Under the pieces are notes generated by a model that was given only the letters and a program-made list of their open reading frames with translations, was not told where the DNA came from and searched no databases. Source: Kribbella kalugense (GTDB taxonomy: Bacteria > Actinomycetota > Actinomycetes > Propionibacteriales > Kribbellaceae). From it: 64,000 nt of DNA. This document shows, one piece after another, positions 34,325 through 41,425 of the stretch. Position 1 is the stretch's first letter. Each line of letters starts with the position of its first letter. The stretch is taken from assembly GCF_004365875.1 (NCBI RefSeq), contig NZ_SODF01000004.1, positions 62,001 to 126,000 of the forward strand. The letters run 5' to 3'. A program made the translations under genes and the position numbers.

Positions 34325-35049
34325 CTGAGTCCTTCCTGTGGTGTGTGTGCAGGTCGTCTGACCACCGGCAGTCCGCGCGCCCACAGCCACACTCCGTGCA
34401 GCCGGATCAGCGCCGACACCCGCTGCGGCATCAGCGGCCTCCGTACGGCGGCGGTCAGGACCGCGCGGCGGGTAGCCGGTCGCGGTACGCCGTCGAAGCT
34501 CGCGCCGAACGTCGTCCGCCCGGCCCGGGACAGGCTCACCTGAACGCGGACGCGGTCGCGGTCCAGCGCGAACCGGAGCCGGTAGTCACCGGACACGTCG
34601 TTGAACGGCGAGACGTACAGCTCCTTGGCGGTCTCGGCCGCGCCGTTCGCGTCCGGCGTGAGCAGGTACGCGTGACGTTCGCCGTACGTGTTGTGCACCT
34701 CGGCAACGACGTACGGGCTGCCGAGGCACCAGAAGACGGTGATCGGGTCGAAGACCTGGCCGAACACGCGCGCGTTGGCGAGCATCAGGACCTGGCCGTC
34801 GAAGTCGATGCCGCGGCTCGACAGATAGCGCTGCAGCTCGGCCTTGATGGTCGGACCGCGGCCACCGAGGTGGTCGCGGACGTCGAAGCGAGCAAGCGGG
34901 CGCAGGTACCACGGCAGTCGGGGCAGGTCGTCGAGGTCGACCAGCCACTGGTAGACCCGCTGCCGGAAGGCGTGCCGGATCGGGATCGACCGGCCGTGCC
35001 GGACGACGCCGGTCACGATCGCCGGGAGCGCGGGGAGCTGACCGGTCAC
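34294..35049 (-). CDS. DUF1365-family protein (UfaO-like)
   Basis: This 251-aa protein is of the DUF1365 family. Family segments are SIPIRHAFRQRVYQWLVDLD near the N-terminus, VFGQVFDPITVFWCLG, VVAEVHNTYGERHAYLL and YVSPFNDVSGDYRLRF. Members occur next to CfaS-like and FAD amine-oxidase-like genes in photo-oxidative-stress regulons. One has been implicated as the oxygenase of furan fatty acid synthesis in Rhodobacter; the mapping of names is from memory. GTG 35049 overlaps the upstream stop (GTGA), so translation is coupled. Confidence 0.85.
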   Translation of the reverse strand: MTGQLPALPAIVTGVVRHGRSIPIRHAFRQRVYQWLVDLDDLPRLPWYLRPLARFDVRDHLGGRGPTIKAELQRYLSSRGIDFDGQVLMLANARVFGQVFDPITVFWCLGSPYVVAEVHNTYGERHAYLLTPDANGAAETAKELYVSPFNDVSGDYRLRFALDRDRVRVQVSLSRAGRTTFGASFDGVPRPATRRAVLTAAVRRPLMPQRVSALIRLHGVWLWARGLPVVRRPAHTPQEGLRCASGPESPG

Positions 35050-36293
35050 CAGTGCACACCGAAGGATGCGGCCGCCGCGACGCCGGCCCGGCATCCGTCC
35101 TCGTGGAAGCCCCAGCCGTGATACGCCCCCGCGAACGCGACCCGGCCGGTGTTCAGCGTCGCCAGCCTGCTCTGCGCGGCGACCGTCGCGGGGGTGTAGA
35201 TCGGGTGCTCGTAGTCCATCCGGGCGATCACCTTCGCGGGATCGACCGTCTCGGCGCCGTTCAGCGTGACCAGGTACGGCTCCTCGGTCTCCAGGCCCTG
35301 CAACCGGTTCATCCAGTACGTCGTCAGCGGTGCACCGCGGCGTACGACGTAGTTCCAGGACGCGCGGGCGTTCTTCGTTGTCGGGAGCAACGACACGTCG
35401 GTATGCAGCACGGTCTCGTTGCGGCCGTACTCGAACGGCCCGAGCACGCCCTTCTCGGCCGGCGAGGCGTCCGCGAGCAGCTCCAGCGCCTGGTCGGCGT
35501 GGGTCGCCAGCAGCACCCGGTCGAAGTCCATGCTGTTGCCGTCAGCAACGGTCACGGAGACGCCGTCGGGGTGTCGTTGCACCGCCCGGACCGGCAGCCC
35601 CGCGCGGATCGCGTCGAGGCGTTGCGCGATCGCGTCGACGTACTGCCGGGAGCCGCCGCTGACGGTCATCCACTGCGGCGAGCCGCCGATCGAGAGCATG
35701 CCGTGGTGGTCGAGGAACCGGAACAGGTAGCGGGCCGGATACGTCAACGCCGACGCGCCGCCGCACGACCACACGCAGGACACGACCGGTACGGCGTACA
35801 GCCGGACGAAGGCCGGGCTGAACCGCTCGGCCTCGAGGAACTCGCCGAAGGTCGCGACGTCGTCGTCGCCGGTCCGTGCCACGTACGCGGCCGCCCGGCG
35901 GTGAAAACGGCGTACCTCGGTCAGCAGGCGGAGGAAACGCGGGTCGCCGAGCCGGCGGCGCTGGGCGAAGACCCCGGTCAGGCCGCGGCCGCCGGCGAAC
36001 TCCAGACCGGAGGCCGGGTCGCTGATGCTCATGCTCATCTCGGTCGGCTGGGTCCGCACGCCGAGCTCACCGAACAGCCGCCGCAGCAGGGGATAGGTGC
36101 GGGTGTTGTGGACGATGAAGCCGGTGTCGATCGCGAGCCGGCGTCCGGCCGGGTCCGTGACGTCGTGGGTGTGCGCGTGTCCACCGAGACGCGGCTCGGC
36201 CTCGAAGAGCGTGACGTCGTACCGCCGGGCCAGCAGGTAGGCCGCGGTCAGGCCGGACACGCCGGCACCGATCACGGCTACGGACTCGGTCAT
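35046..36293 (-). CDS. FAD-dependent amine-oxidase-like protein (UfaD-like)
   Basis: This 415-aa flavoprotein of the amine oxidase fold begins with the FAD motif SVAVIGAGVSGLTAAYLLA, then LFEAEPRLGGHAHTHDV and IDTGFIVHNTRTYPLLRRLF. The C-terminal FAD region is VAFAGAYHGWGFHEDGCRAG. This subgroup (GGHxHT, with GWGFHEDG) is the one found beside DUF1365 and CfaS genes and is proposed to desaturate a methylated acyl chain. It is first in the operon; its promoter carries TTGACA-18-TAATCT within the repeat-rich intergenic region shared with the CarH-like gene. Confidence 0.88.
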   Translation of the reverse strand: MTESVAVIGAGVSGLTAAYLLARRYDVTLFEAEPRLGGHAHTHDVTDPAGRRLAIDTGFIVHNTRTYPLLRRLFGELGVRTQPTEMSMSISDPASGLEFAGGRGLTGVFAQRRRLGDPRFLRLLTEVRRFHRRAAAYVARTGDDDVATFGEFLEAERFSPAFVRLYAVPVVSCVWSCGGASALTYPARYLFRFLDHHGMLSIGGSPQWMTVSGGSRQYVDAIAQRLDAIRAGLPVRAVQRHPDGVSVTVADGNSMDFDRVLLATHADQALELLADASPAEKGVLGPFEYGRNETVLHTDVSLLPTTKNARASWNYVVRRGAPLTTYWMNRLQGLETEEPYLVTLNGAETVDPAKVIARMDYEHPIYTPATVAAQSRLATLNTGRVAFAGAYHGWGFHEDGCRAGVAAAASFGVHW

Positions 36294-36308
36294 GGGCGGT
36301 CTCCTGGC

Positions 36309-36341
36309 TGTCTAAGGTTTGTCTAGAGATTAGGCAGACCG
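36309..36341. promoter_or_regulatory. repeat cluster A, 11-bp direct repeats (probable CarH-like operator)
   Basis: Three consecutive 11-bp units, TGTCTAAGGTT, TGTCTAGAGAT and TAGGCAGACCG, begin at 36309, 36320 and 36331. The first two share TGTCTA. They cover the -10 and start region of the leftward promoter of the amine-oxidase operon. Operators of CarH from Thermus consist of about 11-bp direct repeats, one per DNA-binding domain of the tetramer. Confidence 0.6.
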
Positions 36342-36356
36342 TTGTGCCTCTGTCAA
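36327..36356 (-). promoter_or_regulatory. sigma-A-type promoter of the amine-oxidase operon
   Basis: On the minus strand TTGACA (36356-36351) is followed after 18 nt by TAATCT (36332-36327). Both boxes are near consensus, which is rare in this GC-rich window. The boxes lie inside repeat clusters A and B, so a bound repressor would exclude RNA polymerase. Confidence 0.65.
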
Positions 36357-36383
36357 AGGTCTGTCTAATGTCTGTAGAGTGTG
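36351..36383. promoter_or_regulatory. repeat cluster B, 11-bp direct repeats over the regulator's promoter
   Basis: TGTCAAAGGTC, TGTCTAATGTC and TGTAGAGTGTG begin at 36351, 36362 and 36373, three tandem 11-bp units sharing TGT at the same phase. The last contains TAGAGT, a -10 box 6 nt before the ATG at 36387, so the regulator gene is probably leaderless and its whole core promoter is covered by the repeats. Confidence 0.6.
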
Positions 36384-36386
36384 GTC

Positions 36387-37292
36387 ATGCAGACTTCGAT
36401 GCCGGCCGGGCTGCGGATCGGTGCGCTGAGCAAGCGGGCCGGTGTCAGTGAGCACGTCCTGCGCGCCTGGGAGACCCGTTACGGACTGCTGTCCCCGACG
36501 CGCTCGTCCGGCGGCTTCCGGCTGTACACCGATGACGACGTACGCCGGGTGTTGCGGATGCGGACGTATCTCGCCGGAGGGCTGTCAGCAGCCGAGGCGG
36601 CTCGTGCTGTGCTGGCCGAGCCCGCCGGCCCGATGACGGCTCCCGATCCGGCTGCTGTGCGGGTGGCCCAGGCCGGTGGTTCCACCAACCTCAGTGCCGC
36701 CCTTGACGCGCTCGACGAGCGGTCCGCGCATGTCGTGCTGGATCAGCTTTTCGGTGCGTTGAGCGTGGAGGCGGTGATCCGCGACGTCCTGATCCCGTAC
36801 CTGCACGAGCTGGGCGACCGCTGGAGTCGTGGTGAGGTGACCGTCGGCCAGGAACATTTCGCCAGCAACGTGATCCGTTCCCGGCTGGCCGCTCTGGCGC
36901 CCGGTTGGGGTGGTGGCAGCGGTCCGCAGGTGCTGCTGGCCTGCCCGCCGGGCGAGCTGCACGACATCGCGCTGCTGTCGTTCGGTCTGGTACTGCGACG
37001 CTCGGGCTGCCGAGTGGTCTTCCTCGGCGCCGACTCACCGATGGCCGACATCGAACGGGCGGCCGAGGCGCTCGGGCCGGACCTGGTCGTGCTCGCCGCC
37101 TCCGACCCGGCACGCTTCGACTCGATCCGGCCCGACCTCGTCACCCTCGCCCGAAGCCAGGCCCTGACGCTGGCCGGTCCAGGCGCGTCCGCCGACCTCG
37201 CAACCGCTGTCGGAGCCGAGTACGCCGCCGACGACCCGGTCAGCGCCGCAGAACGCTGGGCCACGCTGCCGAGCAAGCCGAGGAGGACCTGA
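36387..37292 (+). CDS. CarH/LitR-like MerR regulator with B12-binding domain
   Basis: This is a 301-aa light-type regulator. Residues about 8-75 form a MerR DNA-binding domain (RIGALSKRAGVSEHVLRAWE). Residues about 100-170 are the four-helix B12 cap with the W-x9-EH motif (W146, E156, H157). Residues about 178-300 are the Rossmann B12-binding domain with PPGELHDIAL, giving E190 and the probable lower cobalt ligand H192. The residue after W146 is Ser where Thermus CarH has His132, the ligand formed after light exposure. Such proteins repress in the dark as AdoCbl-bound tetramers and fall off DNA in light. The gene leads an operon (TGATG, then ATGA overlaps) and faces the amine-oxidase operon. 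Confidence 0.88.
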   Translation: MQTSMPAGLRIGALSKRAGVSEHVLRAWETRYGLLSPTRSSGGFRLYTDDDVRRVLRMRTYLAGGLSAAEAARAVLAEPAGPMTAPDPAAVRVAQAGGSTNLSAALDALDERSAHVVLDQLFGALSVEAVIRDVLIPYLHELGDRWSRGEVTVGQEHFASNVIRSRLAALAPGWGGGSGPQVLLACPPGELHDIALLSFGLVLRRSGCRVVFLGADSPMADIERAAEALGPDLVVLAASDPARFDSIRPDLVTLARSQALTLAGPGASADLATAVGAEYAADDPVSAAERWATLPSKPRRT

Positions 37293-37729
37293 TGATCGTC
37301 ATCGAACGTGAAGTATCCGTTGCGGCTACGCCCGAGCGCGTCTTCGACTACCTGGCTGACTTCCGCACCACGGAGGAGTGGGACCCCGGAACGATCCGCA
37401 CCACCTTGACGTCGGGCGACGGCGGCGTGGGTACGACGTACCAGAACAGCTCCCGGTTCTCCGGGCGCGAGACCGAGCTGACCTATGTGACCGAGCAGCT
37501 CACCCGTCCCGACCGCGTGGTCCTGCGCGGCGAGAACCGCACTGTCGTTGCCCGCGACACGATGACGCTGCGCAGGACTGGGGAGCTCACCCAGGTCAGC
37601 TATCGCGCCGAGTTCCGCTTCAAGGGTCTGGCTCGGCTCGCGGAACCCTTCCTGCGCAGGCCGTTCGAGCGCCTGGGCGACGAAGCCGAGGCCGGTCTGC
37701 GCAATGCTCTGGGGAAGCTCGGCGGATGA
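37292..37729 (+). CDS. SRPBCC (START-like) protein
   Basis: This 145-aa protein of the SRPBCC/polyketide-cyclase superfamily starts IVIEREVSVAATPERVFDYL, the usual first strand and helix, and ends with the long C-terminal helix PFERLGDEAEAGLRNALGKL. These folds bind lipids or other hydrophobic ligands. Its ATG overlaps the stop of the CarH-like gene by one base with AGGAGG upstream, and its own stop overlaps the SDR (ATGA), so the three are coupled. A carrier role for the lipid pathway is plausible but inferred. Confidence 0.85.
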   Translation: MIVIEREVSVAATPERVFDYLADFRTTEEWDPGTIRTTLTSGDGGVGTTYQNSSRFSGRETELTYVTEQLTRPDRVVLRGENRTVVARDTMTLRRTGELTQVSYRAEFRFKGLARLAEPFLRRPFERLGDEAEAGLRNALGKLGG

Positions 37730-38640
37730 TCTCCGCCCTGGACTCTGCCCTCGACCGCGCCGTCGTTCCCGGTTACACGAAACTCGGCTACCGGCTCCGG
37801 AGGAGATCGTGGCCCGCCGGCGACCCGCGCGCCGACGCCCTGGCAGGCAAGACGGCTGTCGTCACCGGTGCCGGCAGCGGCCTGGGCAAAGCGACCGCCG
37901 CCGGCCTCGCCCGCCTGGGCGCCACTGTCCATCTGGTCGTCCGCAACAAGGGCAAGGCCGAAGGTGCCCTGGCCGAGCTACGCGGCGAGTTCCCGAACGG
38001 CACCTTCGTCGTCGACGAATGCGACATCTCCGACCTGGACGCCGTACGCCGCTACGCCACCCAACTGACCGAACCCGTCCACGCCCTCATCCACAACGCC
38101 GGCGTGATGCCCCCCAAGCGCACCGAGTCCGCCCAAGGCCACGAACTCACCCTCGCCACCCACGTCCTCGGCCCCCTCCTCCTCACGGACCTCCTCCACC
38201 CCACAGGCCGAGTGATCTTCATCGCCTCCGGAGGCATGTACACCCAGCCCCTCCCGACCGACCCCGAGTACCGCGACGCGCCCTACAAGGCCGCCACCGC
38301 GTACGCGCGAACCAAGCGCATCCAGGTCTCCCTGACCCCACTGCTGGCCGATCAGCTGGCCCCGACCTTCGTGGGCACCATGCATCCCGGCTGGTCGGAA
38401 ACGCCCGGCCTGATGACCTCTCTACCGGGCTTCAGCAAACTCACCCGCCCGCTGCTCAGATCGCCGGAAGAGGGCGTCGACACGACGCTCTGGCTGGCCG
38501 CGACCGAGCCGCCACCTCCGACCGGCCAGTTCTGGCACGACCGCAAGATCCGCCCCACCCATTACCTGAACCACACCCGGGAAACAGCAGCCGCCCGCCT
38601 TGAGATGTGGGACTACTGCCGCGCAGCCGCCGGCCTCTGA
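37726..38640 (+). CDS. short-chain dehydrogenase/reductase of the light-regulated operon
   Basis: This is an extended SDR of 304 aa. A cofactor motif TGAGSGLGKATAAGLARLG follows an N-terminal extension of about 40 residues. HALIHNAGVMPP is the NAG motif, and catalytic YARTK lies in ATAYARTKRIQVSLTPL. The family resembles DHRS12-like dehydrogenases that accompany photo-oxidative-stress lipid genes. It is last in the operon with the CarH-like regulator and SRPBCC protein. The substrate is probably lipid-derived, by context only. Confidence 0.85.
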   Translation: MISALDSALDRAVVPGYTKLGYRLRRRSWPAGDPRADALAGKTAVVTGAGSGLGKATAAGLARLGATVHLVVRNKGKAEGALAELRGEFPNGTFVVDECDISDLDAVRRYATQLTEPVHALIHNAGVMPPKRTESAQGHELTLATHVLGPLLLTDLLHPTGRVIFIASGGMYTQPLPTDPEYRDAPYKAATAYARTKRIQVSLTPLLADQLAPTFVGTMHPGWSETPGLMTSLPGFSKLTRPLLRSPEEGVDTTLWLAATEPPPPTGQFWHDRKIRPTHYLNHTRETAAARLEMWDYCRAAAGL

Positions 38641-38650
38641 AACGACAAAA

Positions 38651-38670
38651 GCCGGACCATCAGGTCCGGC
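38651..38670 (-). terminator. rho-independent terminator of tRNA-Arg
   Basis: GCCGGACC and GGTCCGGC form a perfect 8-bp stem with an ATCA loop. On the minus strand it is followed by TTTTGTCGTTT, fitting termination of the tRNA transcript. Confidence 0.8.
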
Positions 38671-38679
38671 TTCGAAAGG

Positions 38680-38751
38680 CGCCCCCGGCAGGATTCGAAC
38701 CTGCGCACCCGCCTCCGGAGGGCGGTGCTCTATCCCCTGAGCTACGGGGGC
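38680..38751 (-). tRNA. tRNA-Arg (anticodon CCG)
   Basis: The cloverleaf is complete: acceptor GCCCCCG paired with CGGGGGC, D arm GCTC-AGGGGATA-GAGC, anticodon arm CCGCC-CTCCGGA-GGCGG with CCG at positions 34-36, and T arm GCAGG-TTCGAAT-CCTGC. The variable loop is short and CCA is not encoded. It decodes CGG, a common codon in this GC-rich genome. A terminator hairpin follows 10 nt later. argS, the cognate synthetase gene, lies about 1 kb away on the other strand. Confidence 0.96.
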
Positions 38752-38942
38752 TCAGGAACGTGCAGAACAGTAGCAGGAAGTCATCGGATTTCCCGAATTG
38801 GGGCAGGCGTCCGGTGCGTCACCGAGAGCGGCGCCCGGGGGACCCCTGAGCGGACCCTGGAACAGCGGTGCGGCGGGATCGACATCACGTGTGGTGACGT
38901 CATAGTGGAGGTAAGTCCAACTGTGGAAAGGAAACGGTACTC

Positions 38943-39128
38943 ATGGCTAGCTCTCTGGTTCGCCCGTCACGTGATCGCTGGATCGGCGGTGTCTGCTCCG
39001 GACTGGCTCGCCGGTTCGGTATCTCGTCGAACACGATGCGTCTGATCTTCGTGGTCAGCTGCCTCCTGCCCGGCCCGCAGTTCCTGATCTACATCGTCCT
39101 CTGGATCCTGATGCCCTCGGAGGGCTGA
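38943..39128 (+). CDS. PspC-domain membrane protein
   Basis: This 61-aa protein consists of a PspC domain: SRDRWIGGVCSGLARRFGIS followed by SNTMRLIFVVSCLL and one hydrophobic helix IYIVLWILMPSE. Small stand-alone PspC proteins are common in actinobacteria and are linked to envelope stress, by family resemblance only. GGAAAGGAA upstream provides the ribosome-binding site. Confidence 0.9.
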   Translation: MASSLVRPSRDRWIGGVCSGLARRFGISSNTMRLIFVVSCLLPGPQFLIYIVLWILMPSEG

Positions 39129-39173
39129 CCCCGGTCGTCGGCCGCCGTGGCGCCACGTGGCAACCTGCTGTGC

Positions 39174-39704
39174 ATGAGAGCAAGTAGGTGGCGCCGGGCG
39201 GCCGTGACGGCGGCAACACTGCTCGTCACAAGCACTGTCGCCGCCGGCTGCCAGGTCGGTCCCGCGCCGCCCGCGGCCGCCGAGTTGCGGACGGGTGCGC
39301 CGCCTTGGGCCGCGCCGCGGGACGCGGTCTCGTACATCGACAAGGCGGGCTTCGAACGACTCCCGCTCGACTTCTCCGGCCAGTCGCCGTACACCGTGAA
39401 CCTCGCGGTCACGGTCGACGGCAAGCCGGTCCAGGTCCCGGCCGGCATCGGCATCGACAAGCTCCGCGCCGAGCAGGCCGCCGTACACACCCACACCACC
39501 GACGGCGTGATCTGGGTCGAGGCCAAAACCACCTCCGAACACCCGACGCTGGCCCAGTTCTTCACCCTCTGGGGCCTCCGGTACGACGCCAACTGCCTCG
39601 CCGGAGCCTGCAAGAACCTGAAGATCACCGTCAACACCCAACCCGCCCCCTGGAACACCCCACTCGTCCGCAACAGCCACATCACGGTGAGTGTGCAGAG
39701 CTGA
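39174..39704 (+). CDS. putative lipoprotein of unknown function
   Basis: This 176-aa exported protein has a signal peptide with Arg-rich n-region (RASRWRRAAVTAATLLVTS) and a lipobox VAAGC, so it is probably a lipoprotein. The mature domain has LPLDFSGQSPYTVNLAVTVD, VPAGIGIDKLRAEQAAVHT and a paired-Cys segment NCLAGACKNLK. VHTHTTDGVIWVEAK is seen in other secreted actinobacterial proteins of unknown role. ATG 39174 is preferred over an upstream start that would interrupt the signal peptide. Confidence 0.75.
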   Translation: MRASRWRRAAVTAATLLVTSTVAAGCQVGPAPPAAAELRTGAPPWAAPRDAVSYIDKAGFERLPLDFSGQSPYTVNLAVTVDGKPVQVPAGIGIDKLRAEQAAVHTHTTDGVIWVEAKTTSEHPTLAQFFTLWGLRYDANCLAGACKNLKITVNTQPAPWNTPLVRNSHITVSVQS

Positions 39705-39754
39705 CCGCGTACCGGGCTGTGGATAGCGGGTCAAGGGTTTGGGGCTGTGGCCAT

Positions 39755-39760
39755 TAGGCT
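39755..39760 (+). promoter_or_regulatory. -10 box of leaderless argS
   Basis: TAGGCT lies 6 nt before GTG 39767 and no ribosome-binding site is visible, so argS and the following amino acid genes probably start from a leaderless promoter here. Confidence 0.45.
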
Positions 39761-39766
39761 GAACCG

Positions 39767-41425
39767 GTGACCCCGGAACAGCTCGCTGAGAAGATCCTGC
39801 AGGCCCTGGCCGCGCTCGCCGACGACGGCGCCATCACCGTCGAGGGCGGGCTGCCGCGCGAGCTGAAGGTCGAGCGCCCCAAGAACCCCGAGCACGGGGA
39901 CTACGCGACCAACGTCGCCATGCAGCTCGGCAAGCGCGCCGGGCTGAATCCGCGCCAGTTCGCCGAGCTGCTGGCCGCCAAGCTGCGCGACGACGAGGCC
40001 ATCACCGCCGTCGAGATCGCCGGCCCCGGTTTCATCAACCTCCGGGTCGCCGCGGACGCGCAGGGCAAGGTCGCCCAGTCGATCCTCGACGCGGGCCCGA
40101 AGTACGGCACCACCGACAGCCTGCAGGGCCGGACGATCAACGTCGAGTTCATCTCGGCCAACCCGACCGGCCCGCTGCACCTCGGCCACACCCGGTGGGC
40201 CGCCGTCGGCGACGCGCTGGCCCGGGTGCTGACCGCGGCCGGGGCGAGCGTCACCCGCGAGTTCTACATCAACGACCGCGGCAACCAGATGGACAAGTTC
40301 GGCGCCAGCCTGAAGGCCGCGGCGCACGACGAGCCGATCCCCGAGGACGGGTACCACGGGGAGTACATCCTCGACCTGGCCAAGCAGATCGTCGCCGAGG
40401 TGCCGGGCATCACCGAGCTGCCGGACGACGAGCAGGCGATCGCGTTCCGCGAGGCGGGGTACGAGCGTCAGCTCAAGGAGCAGCAGGCCCAGCTGGAGCA
40501 CTTCCGGACCAAGTTCGACGTCTGGTTCTCCGAGCGCAGCCTGCACGAGCAGGACGGCGTCGGCCACGCGATCCAGAAGCTCCGCGAGCAGGGCCACCTC
40601 TACGAGGCGGACGACGCGCTCTGGATGCGGACGACGGACTTCACCGATGACAAGGACCGGGTCCTGATCCGCTCGAACGGCGAGCCGACGTACTTCGCCT
40701 CCGACGCGGCGTACTACGTGAACAAGCGCGACCGTGGTTTCGAGACCTGTGTCTACATGCTCGGCGCCGACCACCACGGGTACGTGAACCGGCTGAAGGC
40801 GATCGCGGCCTGCGCCGGTGACGATCCCGCGCACAACATCGAGGTCCTGATCGGCCAGCTGGTCAAGATCCTCAAGGGCGGCGAGGAGATGAAGCTGTCC
40901 AAGCGGGCCGGCACCATCGTCACGCTCGCCGAGCTGGTCGAGGAGGGCGGCGTCGACGCGCTGCGCTACACGCTCTGCCGCTACCCGACCGACTCCCCGC
41001 TGACGCTGGACATCGAGGAGATGACCCGCCAGGCCAGTGAGAACCCGGTGTACTACGTCCAGTACGCGCACGCCCGGCTGGCCTCGATCCTGCGGAACGC
41101 CGACGAGCTCGGCATCAAGCTGGACGAGTTCGATCCGGGTCTGCTCAGCCACGAGCGTGAGGGCGACCTGCTCCGTGCGCTGGCCGAGTTCCCGCGGGTC
41201 GTCGCCACCGCCGCCGAGTTGCGCGAGCCGCACCGGATCGCGCGGTACCTGGAGGACACGGCGTCCGCGTTCCACAAGTTCTACGACAGCTGCCGCGTGC
41301 TGCCGCGCGGCGACGAGGAGGTGGAGCCGGTGCACAAGGCTCGCCTGACCCTGGTCTCCGCGACCCGGACCGTGCTCGCCAACGGGCTCGACCTGCTCGG
41401 CGTCTCCGCACCGGAGCGGATGTGA
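39767..41425 (+). CDS. argS: arginyl-tRNA synthetase
   Basis: This 552-aa class I synthetase charges tRNA-Arg. The HIGH motif appears as NPTGPLHLGHTRWAAVGDAL, and the KMSKS-like loop as EEMKLSKRAG. The N-terminal Add-1 domain and the C-terminal anticodon-binding DALR domain (YVQYAHARLASILRNADEL) are complete. The stop overlaps the lysA start (GTGA), heading the conserved argS-lysA-hom-thrC-thrB string. Confidence 0.97.
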   Translation: MTPEQLAEKILQALAALADDGAITVEGGLPRELKVERPKNPEHGDYATNVAMQLGKRAGLNPRQFAELLAAKLRDDEAITAVEIAGPGFINLRVAADAQGKVAQSILDAGPKYGTTDSLQGRTINVEFISANPTGPLHLGHTRWAAVGDALARVLTAAGASVTREFYINDRGNQMDKFGASLKAAAHDEPIPEDGYHGEYILDLAKQIVAEVPGITELPDDEQAIAFREAGYERQLKEQQAQLEHFRTKFDVWFSERSLHEQDGVGHAIQKLREQGHLYEADDALWMRTTDFTDDKDRVLIRSNGEPTYFASDAAYYVNKRDRGFETCVYMLGADHHGYVNRLKAIAACAGDDPAHNIEVLIGQLVKILKGGEEMKLSKRAGTIVTLAELVEEGGVDALRYTLCRYPTDSPLTLDIEEMTRQASENPVYYVQYAHARLASILRNADELGIKLDEFDPGLLSHEREGDLLRALAEFPRVVATAAELREPHRIARYLEDTASAFHKFYDSCRVLPRGDEEVEPVHKARLTLVSATRTVLANGLDLLGVSAPERM

